DNA of 64,000 bases from Arcobacter defluvii (GCF_013201725.1 NZ_CP053835.1:1240001-1304000), one strand, 5' to 3'; counted from the stretch's first letter, positions 29,373-36,469 are shown. Numbers and translations: made by a program. The notes: a model not told the origin generated them from the letters alone.

Positions 29373-29779
29373 TAGCTTATAGCCTTTACTTTTTCACTAT
29401 ATAAATAATTTGTTACTTCATCGGGGTCAAAAATTATTATTTTTCGTCCACCTTTTTCATTAAAGCTACCTGTTAGTTGAATAAATGGAAGTTGTCTAGC
29501 TCTTCTTCTCTCATCTATCGTTCTTTCAGAAAGTCCAGTAAGTTTTGAAAGAGTTTTTTTATCACAAGTTATAGGTTTCATTTTGTCAGCTAGAAGGAAA
29601 AAATGTAAAATTAAATTTATTGGATTTTCATCTTCTTTTTGTTTTTTTAGTTCTTCTACAAAAGTTTTAGTCAGCTTACTCGTTGAATATCTAATAATTA
29701 TTTGATTAATGAGAGTTTCTTCAATTTTTAAATTTTTAAGCATATTTTCTAAGCTATTATTTGTCTCATATAGTTTCAT
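29372..29779 (-). CDS. HTH DNA-binding protein
   Basis: This 135-residue protein has a C-terminal helix-turn-helix-like region (KKTLSKLTGLSERTIDERRRARQLPF, then KIIIFDPDEVTNYL), as in excisionase or MerR-like domains. It is part of a four-gene minus-strand regulatory operon (29979 to 28003). It probably regulates replication or excision of the element. Confidence 0.65.
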   Translation of the reverse strand: MKLYETNNSLENMLKNLKIEETLINQIIIRYSTSKLTKTFVEELKKQKEDENPINLILHFFLLADKMKPITCDKKTLSKLTGLSERTIDERRRARQLPFIQLTGSFNEKGGRKIIIFDPDEVTNYLYSEKVKAIS

Positions 29780-29781
29780 TT

Positions 29782-29979
29782 TTAATTACCTGATTTTTTC
29801 TTTTCATTTGTAGAAGATAAAGTTTTAATAAACTTTGAAACTATTTCTAGGTCATATCTATATACTCTTCCAATTTTGGTGTAAGGCATATTTTTTGTTT
29901 TTCTTAATTGTTCTACTTCATAGACAGATAAATTAAGTCTTACAGCTAATTCTTCTTTAGTGAGTAGATTTTCATTCAT
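29782..29979 (-). CDS. Excisionase-type HTH protein
   Basis: This 65-residue protein shows the excisionase-family helix-turn-helix: LLTKEELAVRLNLSVYEVEQLRKTKNMPYTKIGRVYRYD. It starts the regulatory operon, with AAAGGATAAAA upstream. Beside a tyrosine integrase and a CI-like repressor it probably directs excision or early transcription. Confidence 0.8.
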   Translation of the reverse strand: MNENLLTKEELAVRLNLSVYEVEQLRKTKNMPYTKIGRVYRYDLEIVSKFIKTLSSTNEKKKSGN

Positions 29980-30078
29980 TTTTATCCTTTTTTATTATTT
30001 TTATGAAATAAACCTACACCTATAAAAGAGTATGAAAATCCACTTTTTAATGGATTTTTAGGTATCCTTAAAGGCTAA

Positions 30079-30101
30079 AATGTAAATAAATGTAAGTTTA
30101 T
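30079..30101. promoter_or_regulatory. Shared operator-like repeat, divergent regulator promoter
   Basis: The 23 bases here contain two AATGTAA words ten bases apart, followed by rTTTAT. They match 31964-31986 upstream of the integrase start with two differences. The copy lies between the excisionase-like gene (minus) and the CI-like repressor (plus). A common regulator is likely. Confidence 0.55.
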
Positions 30102-30160
30102 TAACTTATTGAATAATTATATTCAAAACAATAATAAATGTCAATAGGATTATTAATATA

Positions 30161-30547
30161 ATGAGTATAAATAATAACTTTCTTAATATTAGGAAGATTT
30201 TGGGATTAAATCAAACTGAATTTGCTGAAAAATTGGAAACTTCACAAAATTTAATCTCAAAATATGAAAAAGGTCAAGTTGAATTGCCATTTAAGATTAT
30301 TAATAATTTGAATAAAGTATTCAATATAAATATAAATTGGCTATTGACAAATACAGGTAATATGTTTAGAACTAATGAAACGCCTAAAAAAGATATAAAT
30401 GATACTTCTAATTTATTAGTTGAAAATAAATCTTTATTTAAAGATGAATTACTTAATGATATACAGAAACTTTCTCAAAAACGACAAGAATATTATTATC
30501 ATAGAATAAAAGCTGATTTAATTGAAGATGAGTTGAAAAGCGATTAA
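30161..30547 (+). CDS. CI-like XRE family repressor
   Basis: This 128-residue protein has an N-terminal helix-turn-helix (IRKILGLNQTEFAEKLETSQNLISKYEKGQVELP), then NININWLLTNTG, typical of phage and ICE repressors. There is no C-terminal peptidase domain. It is transcribed divergently from the excisionase operon and probably keeps the element quiescent. Confidence 0.85.
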   Translation: MSINNNFLNIRKILGLNQTEFAEKLETSQNLISKYEKGQVELPFKIINNLNKVFNININWLLTNTGNMFRTNETPKKDINDTSNLLVENKSLFKDELLNDIQKLSQKRQEYYYHRIKADLIEDELKSD

Positions 30548-30593
30548 TATAAATAAAAATTGCTTTGAAGGATTAATCATTTTAGAAAAAACA

Positions 30594-30602
30594 TGATATA
30601 AT
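30594..30602 (+). promoter_or_regulatory. Extended -10 promoter of the candidate antitoxin RNA
   Basis: TGaTATAAT is a perfect extended -10. The expected start site falls at about 30609, which is exactly the base of the long-range stem described in the next feature. No good -35 is seen. Confidence 0.65.
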
Positions 30603-30608
30603 TCTTCC

Positions 30609-30699
30609 ATGAAACAAAGGTTTCCTTTTTTCAGGAGTGATGACCTGAATAGAGAGAATCATAGAAAGGTAGAGCTTTATAGCTTTACCTTTTTTTTTG
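30609..30699 (+). ncRNA. Structured RNA with terminator, candidate type I antitoxin or leader
   Basis: From the promoter at 30594 the RNA would carry GAAACAAAGGT (30611-30621), a hairpin TCAGG/CCTGA with loop AGTGATGA, and GAGAGAATC (30652-30660). It ends in a 12-bp terminator hairpin (30665-30676 with 30681-30692, one G-U pair valid only on plus) followed by a T-run. GAAACAAAGGT is complementary to 30758-30768, the start codon region of the small peptide gene. GAGAGAATC is complementary to 30740-30748, just upstream of its ribosome binding site. So it could block translation in trans, or in cis on a read-through RNA. A 71-codon frame crosses the region from an ATG at 30609, but that ATG would be at the very 5' end. 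Confidence 0.55.
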
Positions 30700-30761
30700 C
30701 TGGGTGGTTTGGTAAGAATGTAAATTCTGGGGAAAGTGGGATTCTCTCAAAAGGAGTACCT

Positions 30762-30824
30762 TTGTTTCAAAAATTAGTAATACTACTTTTGATATGCTTA
30801 ATATTTGCTATTAAGTTATATTGA
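30762..30824 (+). CDS. Candidate type I toxin: 20-residue hydrophobic peptide
   Basis: A TTG start at 30762 has a strong ribosome binding site (AAGGAG, 30751-30756, 5-base spacing). It gives a 20-residue peptide beginning MFQKLVILLL and ending AIKLY. It is one membrane-spanning helix with a lysine at each end, the usual form of type I toxins. The start region is complementary to the 5' end of the upstream RNA. Too short for homology; the call rests on architecture. Confidence 0.5.
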   Translation: MFQKLVILLLICLIFAIKLY

Positions 30825-30828
30825 TAAA

Positions 30829-30850
30829 AGGGGGACTTCATCACTCCCCT
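30829..30850 (-). terminator. Integrase terminator
   Basis: AGGGG (30829-30833) pairs with CCCCT (30846-30850); on the minus strand it is followed by TTTTAT. Its loop contains, on plus, TCATCACT, the exact complement of the AGTGATGA loop at 30636-30643. So a loop-loop contact with the plus-strand RNA is possible. Confidence 0.65.
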
Positions 30851-30854
30851 GGTA

Positions 30855-31937
30855 TTACTTCAAAGTATCAAAAACTTTTTTAATTCCTTGTGCTGCAACT
30901 TTTTGTTGAACTTTTGCATATCTTCTTGTGGGTCTAGTAGAACTATGTCCTAATATAGCTGCTACAACTTCCATACTATTATCTGTGTTATTTAAAGATA
31001 TTTCTCCAATTAAATGTCTTAAATCATGTATTCTCATACTTTTATTAATATTTGCTTCTTTAAGTATTCTATCCCAAGCCCATCTAAGATTTTTTATTTT
31101 TTCCCCTGTTACTAAAGATTTAAATACATATCCATCTTTATCTTCTATATTTATAAAGATATTATAGAGCTCATCAGTCATTTCATAACTCATATTCTTT
31201 TTTGCTTTGTTTATTTCATATTTAATAGTATAAGTTCTTTTTTCAAAATCTATCATATCCCAAGTTAAATTTAAAACTTCTCCAGTTCTTCTTCCATGTA
31301 ATAAAAAAGTAAATATGTCTTTATATAAAGGTTCTTTAAAATTTATTATTGTATTGAATAATCTTTTTGATTCTACAAAATCTAAAGGATATTCTCTTGT
31401 ATTATCGTATTTTGGTTTATCTACAAGTATTACAGGATTATTTGTTGTAATTTTATATTTAATCGCAAATTTGAAAAGAGCTGATAAATCTGCAAGATAG
31501 TTATCAACACTTTTAGGAGATTTTGTCTTTAATAGTTCATTTGCAAATAGTTGTATATTATATGTTTGAATAGAATTTATTTTTAGGTTTTCAAATCTTG
31601 ATTTAAAATGACAATTGTAAGTGCTTTTTTTACTTGTTAAAGTTTTTTTAGATACAGATTTTGAATCTATTATATGATTAAAATATAATTCCCATAATTG
31701 TTTAAAAGTTAAATCTTTTTTTATATATGTATTATTTTCAATCTCACTTTTCATCTCTTCTTTTTTCAAAAAAGCAATTTTTGCATTTGTTTTAAATTCA
31801 TCATTTTCATAACCAATGATTTTTCTATATTTCTTTTTATTGATTGTAAATGTTGCTAAAAATACTTTACCTTTTTGACTATCACTATAGTAACTTATTC
31901 CAGGATAATTAGTCTTTGTTGTTTTTGGTATTGCCAA
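30855..31937 (-). CDS. int: Tyrosine recombinase / integrase
   Basis: This 360-residue integrase begins at a TTG (31937) behind AAAGGA. The N-terminal SAM-like domain (about 60-160) is followed by the catalytic domain: Arg in LLHGRRTGEVLNLTWDMID, then HDLRHLIGE, the LGHSSTRPTRRYAK box, with the Tyr nucleophile in RRYAK. It inserts the element at the adjacent tRNA 3' end. Operator-like repeats lie just upstream. Confidence 0.95.
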   Translation of the reverse strand: MAIPKTTKTNYPGISYYSDSQKGKVFLATFTINKKKYRKIIGYENDEFKTNAKIAFLKKEEMKSEIENNTYIKKDLTFKQLWELYFNHIIDSKSVSKKTLTSKKSTYNCHFKSRFENLKINSIQTYNIQLFANELLKTKSPKSVDNYLADLSALFKFAIKYKITTNNPVILVDKPKYDNTREYPLDFVESKRLFNTIINFKEPLYKDIFTFLLHGRRTGEVLNLTWDMIDFEKRTYTIKYEINKAKKNMSYEMTDELYNIFINIEDKDGYVFKSLVTGEKIKNLRWAWDRILKEANINKSMRIHDLRHLIGEISLNNTDNSMEVVAAILGHSSTRPTRRYAKVQQKVAAQGIKKVFDTLK

Positions 31938-31963
31938 AGGTGTCCTTTTAGGTGTCTTTTTTA

Positions 31964-31986
31964 AATGTAAATTAATGTAAATTTAT
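31964..31986. promoter_or_regulatory. Shared operator-like repeat upstream of int
   Basis: Two AATGTAA words ten bases apart, nearly identical to 30079-30101. It covers the expected integrase promoter region. The flanks also share AGGT(A/G)TCCTT words (30059-30068 and 31939-31948). Confidence 0.55.
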
Positions 31987-32080
31987 AAGTTGTATATTAT
32001 AGTATATGAACTTATGAATACTATAAAATAGGCTTTTTTAGTAAGAATTGGAAGTTTATGTAAATATAAGACATAAAGAT

Positions 32081-32122
32081 TTCCTCCAGAACACGCATGT
32101 TCGAATCATGCTGGGGTCGCCA
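32081..32122 (+). other. Displaced tRNA 3' fragment, probable attR
   Basis: The sequence has a T-arm (GCATG, TTCGAAT, CATGC at 32094-32110), an acceptor strand TGGGGTC, a discriminator G and CCA, but no 5' half. It is followed by a terminator and lies directly upstream of the integrase start. This is the usual scar of an element inserted in a tRNA 3' end; the intact tRNA should lie at the far left end outside the window. I cannot name the isoacceptor. Confidence 0.8.
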
Positions 32123-32130
32123 TTGATTTA

Positions 32131-32152
32131 AAGGGCTTTCTAAAGCTTTTTA
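32131..32152 (+). terminator. tRNA-associated terminator
   Basis: AAGGGCTTT (32131-32139) pairs with AAAGCTTTT (32142-32150, two G-U pairs on plus) followed by T-rich sequence. It is probably the original terminator of the tRNA gene. From here to 32387 nothing else is seen. Confidence 0.6.
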
Positions 32153-32387
32153 AGTTTTCTTTTTAACATCTTTTCTACCCTATTTATACCCTTACATAAT
32201 AAAACCATATTATTAATACTATATAAATTTAAAAAATTAATTTATTTTTTTAAGTAAGTAATTTTAAATACTACTATATATCGAATTATTTATAGTAATT
32301 TACTTTTATTCATATCATATCAAATACTTTTTTTATTAAAAATCTTTTTATTTACAATGCCCATAAAATCCTATATACTAGCTCTAT

Positions 32388-32486
32388 AAATATTTAGAGC
32401 TTGGCAAGCTACATATTTGCTTGGTAGATTTATCGCTCGGTAAATTTGCTAAGCTCTAAGTATTTTAATTAGATATGTAACTTGCC
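32388..32486. repeat. Overlapping inverted repeats (possible switch or MITE-like remnant)
   Basis: AAATATTTAGAGCTT (32388-32402) pairs with AAGCTCTAAGTATTT (32451-32465). GGCAAGCTACATAT (32403-32416) pairs with ATATGTAACTTGCC (32473-32486, one mismatch). The two pairings interlock, as in a pseudoknot or in alternative folds. No gene lies here. Confidence 0.6.
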
Positions 32487-32604
32487 AAATCTACATTCTA
32501 ATTTTAAATACAAATCTTAAAATAAATTCAAATGTTAAATATAAAAGTATGAAAACCACTTAATTGTTGGAGAATATTTTTATGTCTAAAAAAAGGAGGT
32601 ACTC

Positions 32605-32648
32605 TAGCAATTCTTAACATGTTAGTTTGGCGACTACAAGAATTGCTA
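32605..32648. repeat. 11-bp inverted repeat
   Basis: TAGCAATTCTT (32605-32615) and AAGAATTGCTA (32638-32648) are perfect arms around 22 bases. It could be a terminator-like hairpin or an insertion remnant. It lies upstream of the structured RNA region. Confidence 0.5.
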
Positions 32649-32739
32649 AAAAAGTAATTTTATTCTATCAAATATCTAAATAAATTTCAAGCTTTTAATC
32701 CAAAAATTTTACAAAAAAAATCAACTTAAGTGTTGAGGA

Positions 32740-33299
32740 TAAAGTATTGTCTGAAAACTATTTAAGCGGTAGAGTGTAAGGACTGCACTGTAAGACGAAA
32801 ACCTTGCGATAAAATTAAATACTTGCATAAGGTGAGAATGAACTCACCGAAAACAATCATAGCCAAATAAGAGACCAAATCAGCACCGTGTGAGGATGGA
32901 ATGAGGTACGATTCACGGTGGAGATGCCCGCTCATCTGCGAAAGCAGTAGCAAGAACACTCCTATATATTTACTAGTTAAGATGTAAAACAGAGGTTTTT
33001 AAATTAGAGATAAGCTCTAATACTGGATTAATTAAATAGATAGGTTACTAGATAAGGGGAGCCGTCTAGTGTAATTGTGTTGTAGATTAAGAGTTGAACA
33101 ATAATCTACTAAAAGTCGAAACGAAAGTCCTGCAAAAGCCGTGTCATTTGCATAATTTTGACTAACTTGTCCTGAACTATTTTGTTAAATCCAAAGTAGT
33201 CCAAGGGCAAGTTGTCTTCACTCTTGAGCCATTCCCTACCATATCATTTGATATAGCCAAAGGCAAACGGGAAGATTAAATTAGGAGAGTGGAGACAAC
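32740..33299 (+). ncRNA. Large structured RNA candidate of unknown class
   Basis: About 560 bases without a plausible gene, visibly richer in G and C than its surroundings and dense in stems. These include GTAAGG/CCTTGC, GGTGAG/CTCACC, CACCGTG (32884-32890)/CACGGTG (32914-32920), the GNRA hairpin CTGC-GAAA-GCAG (32936-32947), TTAGAG/CTCTAA (33004-33020) and GTAGATTA/TAATCTAC (33082-33109). A 14-bp closing stem (33211-33224 with 33286-33299) encloses further hairpins. G-U pairs in two stems and the GNRA loop favour the plus strand. It could be an ORF-less group II intron relic or a GOLLD/ROOL-like RNA; I could not match either. Ends are approximate. Confidence 0.55.
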
Positions 33300-33322
33300 T
33301 GAGACAAAAAAGGTGGTTTAAT

Positions 33323-34342
33323 TTAGGTATTAAAATTAAATACTTTATCTTCTAAATTAATTTTTAATTCTTCTGAATAATTATTTTTTCTATTATAGTC
33401 ATTATTTAAATATTCTTGAATTTGAAATTTATGTATTTCTTCAAAATCTTTTTCCATACATTTATTTAATTTATTAAATTCAATTAGATTGTGCTGATTT
33501 AAGATATTCATCGCATTAATTCTTGAGTTAATCAAATTTGAGAATTCTTTATCTAATGTAGCAAAAATAATATAAGATTCTTTATTGTCATTTTTTACAT
33601 CTGATTTTTTATCTAAATAAAGTAGTTCTGCTATTCTCAAATGGAAAATATCCCAAGAGGCATTTATCAATTCACGTTTTATATCTTCTTTTTTTAATTC
33701 CCCACGTTTAATTTTATTGTATTGTTTGATTATTTTTTTAAAATTTGACTCTGATTTTTCACAAAAAATATCGCACGCAATAATTAATTCATATGATGAT
33801 AAACATTTTAATTCATTATTCATAAAAAGAATAAAAGATTTAACTTTTTCTATGAATGTAATTTCTTTTCTATCAATATCAATAATTTTTAAAAATAAAA
33901 CATAAGTTATATTCAGATAATCATTTGAAAAATTTTTAAAAGATTCAATTTTTTTTTGGTCTTCGTATATTGATTTACTTTTAAAGGAAAGATAACCGTC
34001 ATAACCATCATTTATATATTTATTAAAAGTATTTTCTATATCTGAAAATCTTTCATAGTTATAAGACATATTCATCTTATCAAAAGAATATTCTAAAGAA
34101 GCTCCCATCCCTATTAAATCTAAATCTTTAATTTTTTTTATTCTATTAAATTCATTTAATATATCTGTTAGAGATGGATTATTATAATAATCTTGAAATC
34201 TTGAAATCACATTTGTATCTAAATATGCACTACAAGCATATCTCTTTGATTCATTTTTTACTATTACTTTTAATTGTTCTAGTGTATTGATTTTTTTACC
34301 AGTTTGTAAATCAAAAAGATAAAGTTTTTTAAATTCTTTCAT
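33323..34342 (-). CDS. PIN-like nuclease, candidate effector
   Basis: This 339-residue protein has PIN-type acidic residues in the expected order: D42 in YLDTNVIS, E84 in ASLEYSF, D231 in SWDIFHLR, D264 in FATLDKEF. That suggests a metal-dependent RNase. It is longer than a simple VapC toxin (about 130 residues), with a helical insertion between 100 and 225. It overlaps the membrane protein gene by 14 bases, so the two are co-translated. No separate VapB-like antitoxin is seen. I infer it is the effector of the triad 33323-35394. Confidence 0.65.
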   Translation of the reverse strand: MKEFKKLYLFDLQTGKKINTLEQLKVIVKNESKRYACSAYLDTNVISRFQDYYNNPSLTDILNEFNRIKKIKDLDLIGMGASLEYSFDKMNMSYNYERFSDIENTFNKYINDGYDGYLSFKSKSIYEDQKKIESFKNFSNDYLNITYVLFLKIIDIDRKEITFIEKVKSFILFMNNELKCLSSYELIIACDIFCEKSESNFKKIIKQYNKIKRGELKKEDIKRELINASWDIFHLRIAELLYLDKKSDVKNDNKESYIIFATLDKEFSNLINSRINAMNILNQHNLIEFNKLNKCMEKDFEEIHKFQIQEYLNNDYNRKNNYSEELKINLEDKVFNFNT

Positions 34343-34946
34343 TTTTAACCTTAGTTAAAAGATATTCTTCAAAAAGGTCTTTTATAAGTAATGCTTTTTC
34401 ACGATAATGGATATTATATGTTATGGTAGGTTCTAGGTATTTTTTATATATTAGTATATTGTATCCAATCATATAATTTTTTTCAACTTCAATTTTTCTA
34501 ATCTCTTCAAAATTTATAATTATTGAAGTTTCTTTTTCTTTTATTATTTCAACTTTTTTTTTGTCAATTAAAATATAATTTTTATAGTCAATTTTTTTAA
34601 ATGTACTCTTGAAACTTGCTTTTAACATCTGATAATAATTAAATGAAAATAATACTATTCCTAAAATTATATAAAAAGATAAAAGTACTTGAAGAAATTT
34701 AAATAAATTAAGATTTTCTATAGAAATTGATATTAAAACAGTAAATATAATTAATGGTAAAAAAGCTGTAAATAAAATATCTTTAATTTGCTCATTTTTT
34801 AGCAATTCAAAAATATAAATTTTATAAGGCTCTTTTAGTTCTATTTTTACACTAGGATTAGAAATAGAGTAGTAATTGTTTTGAGTCCCAATTTGTTGAG
34901 AGTTTGCACCAGTTTGAGTGTAAGTATTTGATTTATTTTCTGACAT
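34329..34946 (-). CDS. Two-helix membrane protein with QTGANSQQ motif
   Basis: This 205-residue protein has a Q/N-rich N-terminus (QTGANSQQIGTQNN, residues 11-24), two transmembrane helices (about 60-76 and 84-107), and a cytoplasmic C-terminal domain of beta strands and helices that may be PH-like. The Q/N motif is almost the same as that in the upstream HTH protein. Short Q/N/G motifs shared between neighbours are known from amyloid-type signalling proteins; whether this one polymerises is unknown. It lies 13 bases after the HTH gene. Confidence 0.7.
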   Translation of the reverse strand: MSENKSNTYTQTGANSQQIGTQNNYYSISNPSVKIELKEPYKIYIFELLKNEQIKDILFTAFLPLIIFTVLISISIENLNLFKFLQVLLSFYIILGIVLFSFNYYQMLKASFKSTFKKIDYKNYILIDKKKVEIIKEKETSIIINFEEIRKIEVEKNYMIGYNILIYKKYLEPTITYNIHYREKALLIKDLFEEYLLTKVKNERI

Positions 34947-34959
34947 TTATTTTACAAAT

Positions 34960-35394
34960 TTACAAAGTTGGTAATATAGAAATTAATTTTGTTAATTCTT
35001 CTTTTAATTTATCTTTTTTATCCAAAGCATTTGAAACAGATAATAAAGCATCAAAAAGAGGTTGTAATTCATCTTCTTTTTTTATATTAGTATGATTATT
35101 AAGTGCATCTATATTTGGATGAACTACCATACCTGCACCAGCATTATGTTGTGTATTAACTTGTTGGGAATTTGCACCAGTCTGAGAAAAATTTACACTA
35201 TTTCCTGAAAATATATATTCTAAAGCTTCAGGGTCTTTATTTGCTACTGTGTCTGTTAATGCACCTATTGCATTTCTAGTTTTCCAGTTTGAAACAACTC
35301 CTTGAGTAATTTCAAATTTGTTTGCTAATTGTGCTGCATTTGACAAAGAATAATATTTAATTAAGTTAATAATAGCTTTTTCTGTTATATTCAT
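34960..35394 (-). CDS. HTH protein with QTGANSQQ motif
   Basis: This 144-residue protein has an N-terminal helix-turn-helix like that of CI-type regulators (SNAAQLANKFEITQGVVSNWKTRNAIG). The Q/N motif QTGANSQQVNTQHN follows at 71-84, then a helical C-terminus. It is the first gene of the triad, so it may both regulate the operon and sense or nucleate a signal. Its promoter faces the plus-strand promoter at 35462. Confidence 0.75.
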   Translation of the reverse strand: MNITEKAIINLIKYYSLSNAAQLANKFEITQGVVSNWKTRNAIGALTDTVANKDPEALEYIFSGNSVNFSQTGANSQQVNTQHNAGAGMVVHPNIDALNNHTNIKKEDELQPLFDALLSVSNALDKKDKLKEELTKLISILPTL

Positions 35395-35461
35395 TTTTAA
35401 ACCTTATATATACAATATTAATACAATATGTATTAAATATTAAAATTTTAATTAAAATAAC

Positions 35462-35490
35462 TTGACAATAGTTTTCAAATAGAATATAAT
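35462..35490 (+). promoter_or_regulatory. Consensus sigma-70 promoter of the mobilisation module
   Basis: TTGACA (35462-35467), 17 bases, TATAAT (35485-35490): a perfect match, rare in this AT-rich DNA. The -10 lies inside the palindrome TAGAAT-ata-ATTCTA, which suggests an operator. The HTH proteins on either side are candidate regulators. Confidence 0.85.
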
Positions 35491-35558
35491 TCTATTAGTA
35501 TTTAAAAGTTTAGTTTTAATATTAATAGTATTATACATACTTAAGGCTCTTTAACAAC

Positions 35559-35612
35559 TTAATTGTCATTAAATTTTGCGATGAGACTGAAATAGCTCAT
35601 CGGAACAATTAA
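35559..35612 (+). promoter_or_regulatory. Leader hairpin of the mobilisation operon
   Basis: TTAATTGT (35559-35566) pairs with ACAATTAA (35605-35612), enclosing CGATGAG (35579-35585) paired with CTCATCG (35596-35602). It lies between the consensus promoter and the first gene. It may stabilise or regulate the mRNA. Confidence 0.5.
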
Positions 35613-35637
35613 TAAAATCTAACTGAAAGGATTAAAA

Positions 35638-35877
35638 ATGAATATTGAAGAAGAAATTGAAAAATATGAAAAAGAGATAAAAGCTTTGGGATTAACCAAA
35701 GGTTTAAATCTTAACTCAAAACAAACAGCCCAAGTTGTAGGAATATCACCAAGTACAATCGAGAAGTGGAGAAAAGAAGGAATAGGAATAGACCATATAA
35801 TTGCAGGTGGTAGAGTAATGTATCCTATAAGAGCAATTGCAAGATTCCAAGTTTTGAGTCAAATTAAGACTGCTTAG
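35638..35877 (+). CDS. HTH (MerR/excisionase-like) protein
   Basis: This 79-residue protein has a helix-turn-helix with a wing: LNSKQTAQVVGISPSTIEKWRKEGIGIDHIIAGGRVMYPIRAIARF. Such small regulators are usual at the head of plasmid or ICE operons. It is preceded by GAAAGGATT. It probably autoregulates the strong promoter upstream. Confidence 0.8.
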   Translation: MNIEEEIEKYEKEIKALGLTKGLNLNSKQTAQVVGISPSTIEKWRKEGIGIDHIIAGGRVMYPIRAIARFQVLSQIKTA

Positions 35878-35888
35878 GGAGTTAAAAT

Positions 35889-36248
35889 GTGAAGAATATG
35901 CTTAAAACTCGTAAGGAACAAATAGTTAATAATGTAGGTGGAGAGGATGAACTTAAAAAGCTTCAAAAAGTTAAGTTACTTAAGTTAATGGAGCTTGAAA
36001 TTCAACAGATGCTTGAATTTTGGAGTTTAGGTCAAGTTTTAAAAATTTTAAATAGTGAATTAGGATTTAAAATATCAAAAACGGTTTTTTATGAATTTTG
36101 TGCAAAAAATCTTAAAAAAGACAAAAAATCAGATGTAGGTGTATCTCAAAAGAGAGATATAAAAAAAGATGAAAAATCTATCAATAATATTGATGATTTA
36201 ACCAATTCAGCTGTAGATTTTGTGACAAAAAATCTGCCTAAAAAATAA
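35889..36248 (+). CDS. Hypothetical plasmid-type regulatory protein
   Basis: About 119 residues if the GTG at 35889 is used (GGGAG upstream), or 116 from ATG at 35898. An ATG at 35887 in another frame meets TGA at once. The middle (MLEFWSLGQVLKILNSELGFKISKTVFYEFCAKNLKK) looks like a TraK-type or DNA-binding helical domain, followed by a charged tail. Function unknown; position suggests mobilisation. Confidence 0.6.
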   Translation: MKNMLKTRKEQIVNNVGGEDELKKLQKVKLLKLMELEIQQMLEFWSLGQVLKILNSELGFKISKTVFYEFCAKNLKKDKKSDVGVSQKRDIKKDEKSINNIDDLTNSAVDFVTKNLPKK

Positions 36249-36259
36249 AGGATTAAAAA

Positions 36260-36430
36260 ATGTTAATAACTAAAAAAGATGCGGTAAAAATTCTTAATGT
36301 ATCAGCTACTAAATTGTATCAGCTGGTAAAAGAAGGCAAGTTAGAGACATATTCTCCCGATTTTCCTGTTAACTCAAATAAAGTTTGTTTTAAGAAAAGT
36401 GATTTAGAAAGATTTCTTTTCAGAAGATAA
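36260..36430 (+). CDS. Small HTH protein
   Basis: A 56-residue protein with ribosome binding site AAAGGATT. MLITKKDAVKILNVSATKLYQLVKEGKLETYSP is an excisionase-like helix-turn-helix. It fills the gap before parA and continues the operon. Confidence 0.75.
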   Translation: MLITKKDAVKILNVSATKLYQLVKEGKLETYSPDFPVNSNKVCFKKSDLERFLFRR

Positions 36431-36469
36431 AAAATAAATGAAAAATTTTAAAAATACAAAGGATTTATA

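Noticed and set aside
30609-30824. 71-codon protein from ATG 30609
   Set aside because: The ATG falls at the predicted transcript start and the sequence is dominated by RNA hairpins; only the last 20 codons have a good ribosome binding site.
32762-32959. 65-codon minus-strand protein
   Set aside because: It lies over GNRA hairpins and stems best explained as plus-strand RNA; no ribosome binding site.
32740-33299. Firm call of group II intron, RNase P RNA or tmRNA
   Set aside because: No convincing domain V, no RNase P or tmRNA core and no tag frame could be identified by eye.
34904-35095. Plus-strand frame over the HTH and membrane genes
   Set aside because: Shadow of the real minus-strand genes, no ribosome binding site.
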